From NCBI GenBank assembly GCA_035561135.1, contig DATMYA010000048.1, positions 62,001-126,000 of the forward strand: a stretch of 64,000 bases of DNA. Reading direction: 5' to 3'. Of the stretch, positions 8,494 to 19,439 are shown piece after piece. Origin of the DNA: Clostridia bacterium (GTDB lineage Bacteria; Acidobacteriota; Terriglobia; Terriglobales; Acidobacteriaceae). Positions within the stretch are counted from its first letter, which is position 1, and every line of letters starts with the position of its first letter. A program made the translations under genes and the position numbers. The notes beneath the pieces were generated by a model. It made no database searches and had not been told where the DNA came from. It was given only the letters and a program-made list of their open reading frames with translations.

Positions 8494-9483
8494 TTAGCCG
8501 CCGATGTGTACCATGGTGCGGGAGGCGCGCTGGAACTCGGGTTCGCCGATGTGGTGGCGCTCTTCCTTTTTATCAACCGCGCCGACGATGAACTCACGCA
8601 TCTCGTCATCAGAGGCGCCGCCGCGGATGAGGGCATGAAGATCGTGCTCGACCGCCGAGAAAAGACATGTGCGGAGTTTGCCGTCCGAGGTCAGACGCAC
8701 ACGAGAGCAGTGTCCGCAGAAGGGATTGGACACGGGCGCGATGACGCCGATCTCGCCGTCGCCATCGCCTAAAACGTAACGGCGAGCGGTTTCGCTAGGT
8801 GCGCGTGGCACTTCGCAAATCGGCATGACTTCAGAGATGCGCGCCAGGATTTCCTTAAGAGTAACGACGATTCCGGGTGACCATACGCGGTCCTCTTCCA
8901 GCGGCATGAATTCAATGAAGCGAACGACAACGCGCTCTTCGCGCGCGAAATGCGCGAATGGAACAATCTGGTCTTCGTTGAATCCGCGCAACAGAACGCA
9001 ATTAACTTTGACGGGAGCGAGTCCTGCGTCGCGCGCCACGCGTACCCCAGCCAGGACTTTCTCGTATGCGCCAGCAACACGCGTAATGCGTTCAAAACGC
9101 TCCGCTGAAACGGCATCCATGGAGACGGTGACGCGCTTCAGTCCGGCGCGGACGAGTGGCTCGGCCAAATCGGCGAGCAGGTGTCCATTGGTCGTGATGG
9201 CGAGATCAAGCGGTTGTCCGTCTTCCGTGCGTAGCTGTGCGAGATCGCGGACAAACTCCACAACGCCGCGGCGGAGCAGAGGCTCCCCGCCAGTGATGCG
9301 GATTTTCGAAATGCCGAGCGAGACAAAAACACGCGCCATGCGCAAGTAATCGGCGACGGGAAGATCGGCGAAGAGAGCGCCTTCGCGTCCAGTGCGGCAA
9401 TAGACGCATTTGTAATTGCACCGGTCGGTCACGGAGATTCGCAGGTCCGTGATCTGTCGTCCGTACTTGTCGATAAGGTGCAT
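8494..9483 (-). CDS. moaA: GTP 3',8-cyclase MoaA
   Basis: 329 aa starting MHLIDKYGRQITDLRISVTDRCN; an ATG nine codons upstream (9510) and longer starts are possible, but family members begin at this point. A radical SAM enzyme making the molybdenum cofactor precursor from GTP. The N-terminal CNYKCVYC is the SAM cluster motif; the second cluster is CGHCSRVRLTSDGKLRTC (CxxC-13-C). The protein ends in Gly-Gly, the essential MoaA tail. ITGGEPLLR and the NG-H-L strand motifs also fit. No other moa/mog genes are nearby, although ActB downstream belongs to the molybdopterin oxidoreductase superfamily (without needing the cofactor). Confidence 0.95.
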   Translation of the reverse strand: MHLIDKYGRQITDLRISVTDRCNYKCVYCRTGREGALFADLPVADYLRMARVFVSLGISKIRITGGEPLLRRGVVEFVRDLAQLRTEDGQPLDLAITTNGHLLADLAEPLVRAGLKRVTVSMDAVSAERFERITRVAGAYEKVLAGVRVARDAGLAPVKVNCVLLRGFNEDQIVPFAHFAREERVVVRFIEFMPLEEDRVWSPGIVVTLKEILARISEVMPICEVPRAPSETARRYVLGDGDGEIGVIAPVSNPFCGHCSRVRLTSDGKLRTCLFSAVEHDLHALIRGGASDDEMREFIVGAVDKKEERHHIGEPEFQRASRTMVHIGG

Positions 9484-9840
9484 GGAGCCATCACCGCCAT
9501 CGCTCAACATCGAGCCTAATATCTGAGCGTAAATCCACAAATCCAAAACTGGAGGAAAGAGGCGGGCTGGGGACAGATGCGGTCCTGGCACTCGCGTTTC
9601 CTTTCCAAATACGGGAGGCGGGGACGTTTCCATCCACAGCCCTCGGCTTCACGCATGCAACAGAGCCACGCACAAAGCACCGCCGACGCGCCCGGGTATC
9701 CCCTGAGGGCAACGCCGATCGGAAACACATGTTAATTATAGGACAGCGGGGCGATAAGGGGAATCAGTTGTAGCGGTGCGGGGGCTTGTACGAAAACAGG
9801 GAGTCCACGGCTGGGCTCCCTGTAATGACAGAGATGCGCA
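9484..9840. other. Intergenic region upstream of moaA
   Basis: No convincing gene is present in these 357 bp. The side next to the glycine-rich gene holds its terminator (9792-9823). The rest should contain the moaA promoter, but no clear -35/-10 pair was identified. Confidence 0.5.
9792..9823 (-). terminator. Rho-independent terminator of the glycine-rich protein gene
   Basis: On the minus strand ACAGGGAG, a 12-nt loop, CTCCCTGT and then TTTCG. The 8-bp stem plus short T-run lies about 18 bp after the stop of the gene at 9841. Confidence 0.65.
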
Positions 9841-10458
9841 TCAGGACTTGCTTTTGTCAGTCTTGACGCCTTCTGTTCTATCTCGGTCCTTATTATTTCT
9901 GTCGTGTTCAGATGCGCGAATTTCTTTGTGCGCGCTGTTCATCGCATCTTTTGCCTTGTCAGGCGCCACGCCGAGATCCTGCAACGACTGGCCAAGCGAC
10001 TTGCCGGACTTCATTTCGCCCAACACCTTACTGGTGTCGAGATTCAGGTTCTTGGAAACGACAACAGCTGAGGCGAACTGGCCGAAATTGCGGGCCCCAC
10101 TGTCCTTGTACATCTGCTCGAGTTGATCTCCGGTCATTCCGGACTTGTGTTGAAGCATCTCCCAAGCGCCGGATTGCTTCGCCGTCTCATCCAAGTCGCG
10201 GCGGTGCGTGCGTGCTCGATCGCGATTCATGTCACCAGAGTGGTCACGTTGCGGCACATCCTGCCCCATACCAGTGCCTTGGCCCATGCCGCCGCCCTGG
10301 CCCATTCCGCCACCCTGCCCCATATTGCCGCCTTGGCCCATTCCGCCGGGATTCCCACGGCCCATGCCGCCCTGCCCGCGCCCCTGACTGAAGGCTGGCC
10401 TGGACGCACAAACCATCACAACGGCCATAAACATCACAACCACAAGTCTGCTCTTCAT
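9841..10458 (-). CDS. Secreted glycine/methionine/glutamine-rich repeat protein
   Basis: 205 aa. A classical signal peptide (MKSRLVVVMFMAVVMVCASRP, cleavage near AFS-Q) is followed by a low-complexity block of GMGQGG hexapeptides at about residues 30-68. A charged region with HRRDLDETAKQSGAW and a helical segment EMLQHKSGMTGDQLEQMYKDSG... come next. The C-terminal part ends in a highly charged Lys/Asp tail. The middle region (GMTGDQLEQMYKDSGARNFGQFASAVVVSKNL) looks like a conserved helical domain found in acidobacterial hypothetical proteins. Function unknown. Confidence 0.75.
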   Translation of the reverse strand: MKSRLVVVMFMAVVMVCASRPAFSQGRGQGGMGRGNPGGMGQGGNMGQGGGMGQGGGMGQGTGMGQDVPQRDHSGDMNRDRARTHRRDLDETAKQSGAWEMLQHKSGMTGDQLEQMYKDSGARNFGQFASAVVVSKNLNLDTSKVLGEMKSGKSLGQSLQDLGVAPDKAKDAMNSAHKEIRASEHDRNNKDRDRTEGVKTDKSKS

Positions 10459-10724
10459 GTGAATTTTCTCCAGAGTGTGATTTGGCCAGAGGTACTTCTT
10501 GCGCTAGCGGATGTATAGGCTCGTCCCTCGGTCGATTTGGGAGCAGATCCATCGTCGGGCTAACGCCCTCCGTAGTGACATGCTAAGTGTGGCGAACATC
10601 TGCTTTCCAAACCATTGAAGTGGCCGAAGACAAGCCAACCCACCCCTCAGTGCAGTAGAACGCAAGCGCAGGGAGAAAGTTTCACAACTTCTGCATTATT
10701 TTCTTCGCATCATTTTCTAAGCAC

Positions 10725-11288
10725 TTAGGTGGAAACTGCTTTCGATGTGCGCGCCACCCAGTCAGCACTCGGAAGCACGTCGGCAAAGCGGAGTTGCTGC
10801 GTGACCAGAATGGCGCGGTGGAGTTCTTCGGCGGTGACTGACCCTGCACTGTTGCTGAACGCTAGCGTTCCGGTGGCGTCGGAAAGAAACTCGACGTTGA
10901 AGCCGAGGTGTACGGCTTCTCGCGACGTCGTATCGCAACACATCTGCGTCATGTAGCCAGCAATGACAACCGTATCAATGTTGCGCTCGCGGAGAAAACC
11001 CTCGAGTTCCGTGCCCGTGAAGCTGCCGGGCAGGCTCTTGTGAATAAGCGCGTCATGAGGTCTCGCGGCGACGTCCGGGTGAAGCTCCCATTCTGGAGTT
11101 CCCTTCCGGAACGTAGCGGAATCGGGCTGCGGTGCATTGTGCTGAACGAGCACGATCGGTATGCCCGCGGTACTGGCGGCATCCATCACTCGCAGGATTT
11201 TCGCAAGCGAGTTGGCAGGATAGGTGACGGGTAGCTTGCCAATGAAGTACTCGTTCTGGACGTCGATTACCACAAGAGCGCGGTTCAT
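10725..11288 (-). CDS. Isochorismatase-family cysteine hydrolase
   Basis: 187 aa, standard family length. The catalytic triad is visible: Asp9 in VVIDVQNEY, Lys84 in IHKSLPGSF, and the nucleophile Cys117 in [13 protein letters not shown], where the family usually has CVxxTAR. Members hydrolyse amides or isochorismate (nicotinamidase, ureidoacrylate hydrolase, others). The substrate cannot be fixed here, and the nadA gene 5 kb away is too far to argue for nicotinamidase. It stands alone on the minus strand, downstream of the ETF locus. Confidence 0.88.
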   Translation of the reverse strand: MNRALVVIDVQNEYFIGKLPVTYPANSLAKILRVMDAASTAGIPIVLVQHNAPQPDSATFRKGTPEWELHPDVAARPHDALIHKSLPGSFTGTELEGFLRERNIDTVVIAGYMTQMCCDTTSREAVHLGFNVEFLSDATGTLAFSNSAGSVTAEELHRAILVTQQLRFADVLPSADWVARTSKAVST

Positions 11289-11379
11289 ACGTTCATTTCA
11301 TCACACTTGCCGACGCGAGGCTCATCCGTTCGGCAGATTTCGCTGAAGCCATTCTTCGAACTCGCGTAGCAGCGGGGAA

Positions 11380-11409
11380 ATGTGGGCGGGGCAGACGCCC
11401 GCCCCACAT
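11380..11409 (-). terminator. GC-rich hairpin after the ETF:quinone oxidoreductase gene
   Basis: ATGTGGGCGGGG...CCCGCCCCACAT forms a strong stem with one bulge around a GCAGACG loop, ending about 10 bp beyond the stop at 11419. There is no T-run, so it may be a hairpin repeat or a weak terminator. Confidence 0.5.
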
Positions 11410-11418
11410 CGGAGCAGA

Positions 11419-13134
11419 TTACATTCCGTCGTAGTTGGGTCCGCCGCCGCCCTCAGGCGGCACCCAGGTGATGATCTGGTACGGGTCCATGATGTCGCAC
11501 GTTTTGCAATGCACGCAGTTCGACGGATTGAGATGGATTTCTTTGCCGCCGGGGACGTCGCCCGAATCCATCATCTCGTAAACATTGGCCGGGCAGAAGA
11601 ACTGGCAAGGGTTGCCGAATTCTTTTGTGCAGCGCGTGGAGCAGACATTCGTGTCGTGAATGACCAGGTGCGCCGGCTGATCCTCTTCGTGCTTGGTACC
11701 GGAGTGGTAGAGGTCCGTGAGCTTGTCAAACGTCAGCTTGCCATCACCCTTCGCCCAGCCGAGGAACTGCTCCCGCTCGGCGGCAGAACCCCAGGCGTCC
11801 CAAACGTACTTCATGCGTTGATGTCCGGCATGCGCCGGATAGCGTTCACGCATACCGGCTCCGCCCGTGATCTGCTGTAGCCCGGCGTGGAGCATCCCGG
11901 ATAGCAAGCCCTGCTCGAAGCCCTGGTGAAAATTCCGGACCTTGTAAAGTTCCTCTTTGATCCAACTGTTATCGACGCGCTCCTTGAATTTCATGAGCTG
12001 CGCGGCGGAGAAGTTTTCCGCCTGCAACGCTTCGAATGCAGTTTCGGCTGCAAGCATGCCGCTCTTGATCGCAAGATGGATGCCCTTGAGGCGCTGCGAA
12101 TTCAGGAAAGCAGCAGAATCGCCGATGATCATCCATCCGTCGCCGGCGAGCGGAGGCATCGACCACCAACCGCCATACGGCAACGCCTTCGCGCCGTAGC
12201 GGATCATCTTGCCGCCTTCGAGCAGGCGACGAATGAACGGATGTTGCTTATAAGCCTGTAGTACGTGATGCGGATCGGTCCGCGGGTCAGGGTAGTCGAG
12301 TCCCGTGACATAACCGAGGGAGACGATGTTGTCTTTGCCACCGTAAATCCACGCGCCGCCATATTCCTTTGTGGTCAGCGGATAACCCATCGTGTAGATG
12401 ACTTCGCCGGGAGCGATGCGTCCACTCGGAACCTCCCATAGCTCTTTTACGCCGACGCCATAGGTCTGCGGGTTGCGCTCTTCGTCAAGCTGGAAGCGTC
12501 CGACGAGTTGCTTCGTCAGCGAGCCGCGCGGGCCTTCGGCGAGGATGAGGACCTTGGCCTTGAGATCGTAACCGGGCTCGAAGTTCGACTTGGGCTGATT
12601 CTGCTTATCGACACCTTTGTCGTCCGTGCGAACGCCGACAACCTTGTTGTCTTCGATCAAAAGTTCGCTGCCGGCGAATCCCGTGAAAATGGTGATGCCG
12701 GTCTCTTCGACTTTTCCGCCAAGCCACTTGACGAACCGATTTAGCGAGATGACGTAGTTGCCGTGATCGCGCAACGGCGGCGGCGTGATGGGCGCCTTGA
12801 ACTTCGATTTGCGCGTCAGGTAATAAACGGCTTCGCGCGTGACGGGCGCGTCGAGCGGCGCTTCTTTCTCGAAGCCGGGCAACAGCTCACGCATCGAACG
12901 CGGGTCGAGCAGCGCTCCGGAAAGCGAGTGCTGACCGATTTCACGAGCCTTCTCGAGTACATAAATGTTTTCCTTCGAGAGCTGCGCGTCGGGGTTCTTG
13001 GCGTTGTGCTCTTCGATGAGTTGAGAGAGGCGCAGGGCACAGGCCATGCCTGCCGGTCCGCCGCCAACGATGACGACATCGGCTTCCATCTGCGGGTGCT
13101 CGACGCCGGGAATCGGTTTGCGAAAAACGATCAT
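11419..13134 (-). CDS. etfD: Electron transfer flavoprotein-ubiquinone oxidoreductase
   Basis: 571 aa, matching ETF-QO length. It passes electrons from reduced ETF to the quinone pool at the membrane. The N-terminus holds the FAD dinucleotide-binding motif DVVIVGGGPAGMACALRL. The middle has ILAEGPRGSLTKQL and the membrane-associated quinone site region. The C-terminus has the [4Fe-4S] ferredoxin-like domain with CSTRCTKEFGNPCQFFCPANVYE and NCVHCKTCDI. Its position downstream of etfB and etfA completes the ETF system for beta-oxidation and related acyl-CoA dehydrogenases. A decayed gene lies in the 317-bp gap before etfA. Confidence 0.95.
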   Translation of the reverse strand: MIVFRKPIPGVEHPQMEADVVIVGGGPAGMACALRLSQLIEEHNAKNPDAQLSKENIYVLEKAREIGQHSLSGALLDPRSMRELLPGFEKEAPLDAPVTREAVYYLTRKSKFKAPITPPPLRDHGNYVISLNRFVKWLGGKVEETGITIFTGFAGSELLIEDNKVVGVRTDDKGVDKQNQPKSNFEPGYDLKAKVLILAEGPRGSLTKQLVGRFQLDEERNPQTYGVGVKELWEVPSGRIAPGEVIYTMGYPLTTKEYGGAWIYGGKDNIVSLGYVTGLDYPDPRTDPHHVLQAYKQHPFIRRLLEGGKMIRYGAKALPYGGWWSMPPLAGDGWMIIGDSAAFLNSQRLKGIHLAIKSGMLAAETAFEALQAENFSAAQLMKFKERVDNSWIKEELYKVRNFHQGFEQGLLSGMLHAGLQQITGGAGMRERYPAHAGHQRMKYVWDAWGSAAEREQFLGWAKGDGKLTFDKLTDLYHSGTKHEEDQPAHLVIHDTNVCSTRCTKEFGNPCQFFCPANVYEMMDSGDVPGGKEIHLNPSNCVHCKTCDIMDPYQIITWVPPEGGGGPNYDGM

Positions 13135-13191
13135 AAGTAGCTCGTTTCGAAAATTTGCAGATAGCGAAATTCTTTAGGCCATTACGATTTG

Positions 13192-13413
13192 TTAACCAGT
13201 CACAGCGTACCCAGCGTCTCTCAATCCGCACAGGATCTCTAGCCCTTGCGGCCACGGTTCACAGCCAGCACCGGCGTTGATGTGGCAGGCTTCGCCGACA
13301 TCGATCAGTTCAGCACCCCAGCATCTTGCAAAGTAAGATGCGCGTTCGAAGCTGGCCCATCGATCTCGGGAATCGTGAGGATGGTCGGTGTCATTTGTAA
13401 GTACTACACGCAC
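13192..13413 (-). pseudogene. Remnant of an RBBP9/YdeN-type alpha/beta hydrolase
   Basis: A 73-codon frame reads WASFERASYFARCWGAELID and then VGEACHINA...PWPQGLEIL. This is the C-terminal third of the RBBP9/YdeN serine-hydrolase family, including the catalytic-His block (usually GHINxxSGxGxWPxG). Here the usual Gly before His is Cys and the Ser-Gly pair is changed to Ala-Gly-Cys. The N-terminal two thirds with the Ser nucleophile are absent, and no ribosome-binding site is evident. It is best read as a decaying fragment between etfA and etfD. An overlap with a real short gene cannot be excluded. Confidence 0.6.
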
Positions 13414-13451
13414 GCGTCAGCGCTTCCAGCGCGAAACGCATGACGTCATGC

Positions 13452-14444
13452 CTACGCACCCTTGGTCTTCTTCACTTCTTCGATAAGCGGCGGCACGATG
13501 TCGAAGATGTTGCCCACAACGGCGAAGTCGCTGATCTCGAAGATAGGCGCCTCGCTGTCCTTGTTGATGGCGATGATCGTGCGCGAGCCCTTCATGCCCA
13601 CGATGTGCTGGATGGCGCCGCTGATTCCGAGTGCGAGGTAAAGTTTGGGCGCGACCGTCTGGCCGGACGAACCTATCTGACGATCCATCGGAAGCCAGCC
13701 GGAGTCGCAGATTGGGCGTGAAGCCGCGATTTCGCCGCCGAGTGCTTCCGCAAGCTGCTTCGCCATCTCGATGTTCTTCTGTTCCTTGATCCCGCGCCCG
13801 ACAGAGACAATCACCTCGGCTTGCGAAAGATCGACGGCCTGCTTGGCTTCCTTAAACACGTCTTCGGGCTTGTTGCGAATGGCGTCGTCGGCGACGTCGA
13901 GATTGACGGTTTCAACGCTCGCGGGCGAAGGTCCGTCCTGCACCTGATCGCCACGGAAGGCCCCCGCCTGGAAGGTGGCGAACCAAGGGCCGGGGCCAGT
14001 GAAGCTTACGTCGGCTGCGAATTTGCCCTGGAACATCAGGCGCATGAAGATCAGCTTTTCGCCGTCCTTCCTGTATCCGATACAGTCGCTGATGAGCGTG
14101 CTGTTGAGCGCCGTCGCGAGCTTCGGTGCGAAGTCGCGCACCTGGTACGTGTGCGGCATCAAGACGAGTCGCGGCTGGCGCTGTTCGACGAACTGCTTGA
14201 GTACGGCGACAAAAGCGTCCGGCGTGTAGCGCGTCAGCTTCGGCGACTCGACCTCGTAAACCTTGGCGACCTTGCATGGCGCAATCTCTTTCGCGATGTC
14301 GCCAACGCCGGAGCCGACGACTGCGGCTTCCAGGGTCCAGCCGGTATCGGCGGCGATGGCCTGCGCGGCTGTCAAAGTCTCTAACGAGACGCGGTTAAGC
14401 TTTCCCTCACGCTGCTCGACGACGACAAGGATAGTTTCAGCCAT
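13452..14444 (-). CDS. etfA: Electron transfer flavoprotein subunit alpha
   Basis: 330 aa. With EtfB it forms the soluble FAD/AMP heterodimer that collects electrons from acyl-CoA dehydrogenases. The C-terminal FAD domain is clear: [51 protein letters not shown] and ADFxVVGDxxDIVP-like [17 protein letters not shown]. The ATG at 14444 overlaps the TAA of the preceding 82-aa membrane-protein gene by one base, implying translational coupling. etfB is unusually separated from it by three small genes. Confidence 0.95.
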   Translation of the reverse strand: MAETILVVVEQREGKLNRVSLETLTAAQAIAADTGWTLEAAVVGSGVGDIAKEIAPCKVAKVYEVESPKLTRYTPDAFVAVLKQFVEQRQPRLVLMPHTYQVRDFAPKLATALNSTLISDCIGYRKDGEKLIFMRLMFQGKFAADVSFTGPGPWFATFQAGAFRGDQVQDGPSPASVETVNLDVADDAIRNKPEDVFKEAKQAVDLSQAEVIVSVGRGIKEQKNIEMAKQLAEALGGEIAASRPICDSGWLPMDRQIGSSGQTVAPKLYLALGISGAIQHIVGMKGSRTIIAINKDSEAPIFEISDFAVVGNIFDIVPPLIEEVKKTKGA

Positions 14445-14692
14445 TAGAATTCCTGCTCTTCCTTTAAAGTTAGGCCCTTTACCAGGAAACCTATCCCGAC
14501 TGTGACTTCAATCAACAGCGCAGCCGCAAGAACATATGCGGCCGTGCCCAGTTCTCCGCGGAAAAGTTTCATGACCGGAATAGAAAGCGTCAGAGGCGTG
14601 CCGATAAAGATGGTGCCGATACTGATGTAACGGTGCTTCGTCGAGAGAGCTTGCACCTTCCCGGCCGCCTTCTGCGTTGTTTTAGCTTTCAT
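14444..14692 (-). CDS. Small two-helix membrane protein in the ETF locus
   Basis: 82 aa. A basic, Lys-rich N-terminus is followed by two hydrophobic helices, about residues 22-43 (YISIGTIFIGTPLTLSIPVM) and 50-74 (AAYVLAAALLIEVTVGIGFLV), and an acidic end (KEEQEF). The start ATG overlaps the previous stop as ATGA, and its own stop overlaps the etfA start, so it is translated within the etf transcript. The family is not recognised. Co-translation with ETF genes suggests a membrane-side accessory role, which is inference. Confidence 0.75.
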   Translation of the reverse strand: MKAKTTQKAAGKVQALSTKHRYISIGTIFIGTPLTLSIPVMKLFRGELGTAAYVLAAALLIEVTVGIGFLVKGLTLKEEQEF

Positions 14693-14934
14693 TCGCTATT
14701 TTTCCTTTTGCGGACACGAAGACCAAGGATGTTGAGAACCAGGCCAGCCACCGCCAGCGTGACAGCAATCTCGACCATCGTGAGCCGTCCGAGCCTGATA
14801 GCCGACGGGTTGAAGAACATGACCAAGGCAGCGAATATCCAGCAGAGCCATCCGATGAGAATGAGACTCGTACCGGTCTCGCGACGTTCTTCTTCTGCGT
14901 CCTCTCCTGCGGGTTTCACTCCGGGTTCCGGCAT
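14689..14934 (-). CDS. Small two-helix membrane protein in the ETF locus (paralogue of the next upstream gene)
   Basis: 81 aa from the ATG at 14934, which has an excellent Shine-Dalgarno (GGAGG, 6-nt spacer); the long upstream frame is spurious. The N-terminus is Glu-rich, then come TGTSLILIGWLCWIFAALVM and a second helix (IAVTLAVAGLVLNILGL) with a Lys/Arg end. It aligns along its length with the 76-aa protein at 15003-15233: TGxxLxxxGWLxxxxxALxxxxxPxAIRxG, then a second helix and an RxR tail. The pair therefore looks like a tandem duplication. The stop overlaps the next start (ATGA). Confidence 0.75.
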   Translation of the reverse strand: MPEPGVKPAGEDAEEERRETGTSLILIGWLCWIFAALVMFFNPSAIRLGRLTMVEIAVTLAVAGLVLNILGLRVRKRKNSE

Positions 14935-15002
14935 CACAGCCTCCAAAAAGAAAGCCTGCTTGCTGCCTTCGAGCGAGAACCATTTCCCTGCCTGAGATCG
15001 AC

Positions 15003-15233
15003 TCACCTGCCACGACTGCGCTTCACGGAACCAGCGACCAGCAGCGTGAATCCAATCACTCCTAAAATGGCTACCAGCCACAGCCAACTTTGCGACCCGT
15101 CGCGTATGGCGGGGAAAGCATAGATTCCCAGCAGGGCGTCCACGGCCAGCACTAACCATCCAAGTGTCAGCAGGAGAGATCCTGTGCGCTGCGCGTCGAT
15201 TTCTGCGTCCTGCGTTCTCTGAATCTGAGCCAT
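15003..15233 (-). CDS. Small two-helix membrane protein in the ETF locus
   Basis: 76 aa, preceded by AGGTGAG as ribosome-binding site. Polar N-terminus (MAQIQRTQDAEIDAQ), helix TGSLLLTLGWLVLAVDALLGI, the linker PAIRDGSQSW and a second helix LWLVAILGVIGFTLLVAGS with a basic tail. Homologous in layout to the following 81-aa protein. It starts 57 bp after etfB ends. No function is known; conservation of position beside etf genes in relatives would be the key test. Confidence 0.75.
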   Translation of the reverse strand: MAQIQRTQDAEIDAQRTGSLLLTLGWLVLAVDALLGIYAFPAIRDGSQSWLWLVAILGVIGFTLLVAGSVKRSRGR

Positions 15234-15290
15234 AACTCACCTGCACTGGTTAGATGCGAATCTCGCAGTTTTGCAGATGACCGGCGAGCG

Positions 15291-16061
15291 TCAGAGAACC
15301 CGCACTTCGTTACGCAGCTTGTCGACGAGTTTTTTTGCTACTTCCGCGGGCGAACCTTCAATCATCTCCGTCTTCTTCGTTTTCTGCGGAATGTACAGGC
15401 GTTCGATCTTCTGCAGGTTATCGCCGATGGACGCCTTCACTTCGTCGAGCGTCACCTTGCGCAGCGGCTTGTTCTTGGCCTGCTTTATGCCGATCAGCGT
15501 CGCGTACCGAAGTTTATTAATGCCGGACTGGATCGTCAGGACGGCAGGCAACGGCATGTTGACAAACTGGAAAAATCCGCCCTCAAGTTCTCGCTTCACC
15601 TTGATGCCGCCATCCTGCTTTTCGATCTGCATGATGATGGTCGCGTGCGGCCAGTTCAGTAACTCAGCAAGAAGAACGCCGGTCTGTGCCGCGCCGATGT
15701 CATCGGACTGAAGGCCGGTGAAGATAAGATCGAACTGCTCGTCCTTCACCGCGCCGACGATCGCTTTTGCGATGTTGACGGGGTCCATGGTGACAAAGGC
15801 GTTGTCTTCAAGATGAATGGCGCGATCGGCACCCTTCGCGAGGGCCTCGCGCAGCACCTGCTGAGCACGCGCTGGGCCAGCGGTTATTACCACAACCTCG
15901 CCGCCATGCTTCTCTTTCTGGCGCAGCGCCTCTTCCAGGGCGTATGCGTCAGGCTCGTTCACTTCGTAGGAAACGTCCTCGCGAATCCACGTGCCGGACT
16001 CATTCAACTTGAGCGGCGCGTCCTTCTGCGGAACCTGCTTCATGCAAACCAGGATCTTCAC
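15291..16061 (-). CDS. etfB: Electron transfer flavoprotein subunit beta
   Basis: 256 aa from the GTG at 16061 (VKILVCMKQVPQKDA), preceded by GAGGTG; a GTG six codons upstream is less likely. EtfB motifs: LVCMKQVP, NEPDAYALEEAL, GPARAQQVLREALAKGADRAIHL and the AMP-binding LIFTGLQSDDIGAAQTGVLLAELL. It is the first gene of the etf locus and probably has its promoter in the 16062-16250 gap. Confidence 0.94.
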   Translation of the reverse strand: MKILVCMKQVPQKDAPLKLNESGTWIREDVSYEVNEPDAYALEEALRQKEKHGGEVVVITAGPARAQQVLREALAKGADRAIHLEDNAFVTMDPVNIAKAIVGAVKDEQFDLIFTGLQSDDIGAAQTGVLLAELLNWPHATIIMQIEKQDGGIKVKRELEGGFFQFVNMPLPAVLTIQSGINKLRYATLIGIKQAKNKPLRKVTLDEVKASIGDNLQKIERLYIPQKTKKTEMIEGSPAEVAKKLVDKLRNEVRVL

Positions 16062-16253
16062 AAGCACCTCGTTGACCACGACGTGACAAATTGCACAATT
16101 GAAAGTTAGAGGACAGGACGCGGACCACCCCAGGTCCGTGTACAGAACGGGAAAGTATAAATGATTTACTGGAAAATGCAGATGATTCGGTTCGGCGACA
16201 GCCCAAGTCGTGCCGAACCAGGCCGGGCTGCCATGACTGTCACCGAGCCAAGC

Positions 16254-16331
16254 GTCATCCTGAGCACAGCGAAGGATCTGCTGTTCGCAACGTAAGGAGG
16301 TCGCGCAAAAACGGCGTGACCTCAGGATGAC
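16254..16331. repeat. Interspersed palindromic repeat, copy 2
   Basis: Perfect 11-bp inverted arms GTCATCCTGAG (16254-16264) and CTCAGGATGAC (16321-16331) enclose 56 bp containing CGAAGGATCTGC. The left arm is identical to that at 55674-55684. It sits 17 bp downstream of the zinc-ribbon gene and could terminate it. Confidence 0.7.
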
Positions 16332-16348
16332 CCAACAAGGAGTGGGTC

Positions 16349-16678
16349 TTATCGATTGCCGAAATTGTCCGGGTCGGCAGCCATGCTGGCGCTTGACGCG
16401 CCTTCTCCCATGAAAACGACCGACTGAACTCCAGCGACTTCAAACCGCTTGCGGCACCGCATATTCTTGCAGCCCATCAGGTCGTCCCGGCGAACCATGT
16501 AGGAGCGCGCCTTTGCGAAGCGAGCACGATCGCGCTCATCGGCACGCGGTGGAAGTTGACGCTTCTTCACCCGAACGGTCCATCCGATATCGTAGTCGGC
16601 GCTTTGGCGGCAATGCGGGCACGTGAGGGTATGCTTTTTCGTTTCCTGCCGCTCATCGTAGAACTCGCGCTCTTCCAT
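16349..16678 (-). CDS. Small zinc-ribbon-like protein
   Basis: 109 aa from the ATG at 16678 ([15 protein letters not shown]), preceded by a GGGGG ribosome-binding site; a longer frame runs into the divergent promoter region. CPHCRQ at about residues 20-25 and [10 protein letters not shown] around 70-80 give a CxxC/CxxxxC pair that could bind one zinc. The region between is Arg-rich ([16 protein letters not shown]), and the tail is Ala/Ser-rich and disordered. No known family. It is divergent from the sigma-54 activator, with a 150-bp shared intergenic space. Confidence 0.75.
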   Translation of the reverse strand: MEEREFYDERQETKKHTLTCPHCRQSADYDIGWTVRVKKRQLPPRADERDRARFAKARSYMVRRDDLMGCKNMRCRKRFEVAGVQSVVFMGEGASSASMAADPDNFGNR

Positions 16679-16828
16679 CTGGCCCCCTTTTTTATGGCCT
16701 ACGATTATTTCACACGGATGGCCGGAAACGATGTGACTATCGCTCCCGCTCAGGAGACAATCTGCGCCGCAGTCCAGCGTCTGGTTCGTGTTCATCGCGG
16801 GGCTGGACGGCGCTGGTATCCTTTTGCC

Positions 16829-18910
<2,082 letters not shown>

Positions 18911-19043
18911 CTCAAGTACCGAAATTGCCGCGATGGCGGTTGCGAAACTCTCCGTCCCTCTCACGCTCCATTCCCGGCCGCATCGATACTGCCGCAAAGC
19001 AAACAGGTTGCGACGCCGGGCACGCCAGCTTCGGGGTTCTATT

Positions 19044-19439
19044 TCACTGCTGGGCGAGCCAACGCCAGAGGACAATTAGTTCGTTCAACGCGAACAGTGT
19101 GCCGAATACCACCTTGTTGTGCCGAGCCAACCAGTTGGGCAGATAAATATCGAAATTGTCTGCTCGGTCGTCGGTGAATCGAGCCGCCCAATCTGTGAAC
19201 GGACATCGGCCTTGATTTGCAGCGAGCACTGCGCATTCGCAGAGAATGGCTACCGTGAGGATGACTGCCCAACGGAACTGCCCGGCAAAAGCAAGAACCG
19301 GGAGCGCAACGATACACGCAGCTAGCACTGCCCAAACAGCCGTATGCAGAACCTTGATTCCGGTCAGGCTCCAATTGCGAAGAAAGGTCGGTTGAATGGA
19401 TAACGACACACGGACACCTTGGGCGCAAAGTTTTGCCAC
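19044..19439 (-). CDS. Conserved small membrane protein
   Basis: Up to 131 aa from the GTG at 19439; a GTG eleven codons in is an alternative. Two closely spaced N-terminal helices (VLHTAVWAVLAACIVALPVLAFAG and RWAVILTVAILCECAVLAA), a conserved soluble loop CPFTDWAARFTDDRADNFDI followed by YLPNWLARHNK, then a third helix (VVFGTLFALNELIVLWRWLA). The CPFT-x-A-x-(R/Y)-TDDR-x-DNFDIYLP block is recurrent in uncharacterised bacterial membrane proteins. No enzymatic function can be assigned. It stands alone on the minus strand. Confidence 0.75.
   Translation of the reverse strand: MAKLCAQGVRVSLSIQPTFLRNWSLTGIKVLHTAVWAVLAACIVALPVLAFAGQFRWAVILTVAILCECAVLAANQGRCPFTDWAARFTDDRADNFDIYLPNWLARHNKVVFGTLFALNELIVLWRWLAQQ

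Noticed and set aside
10227-10409. Tandem repeat DNA suggesting a microsatellite or CRISPR-like array
   Set aside because: It encodes the GMGQGG protein repeats and has no spacers; no CRISPR array is present in the window.
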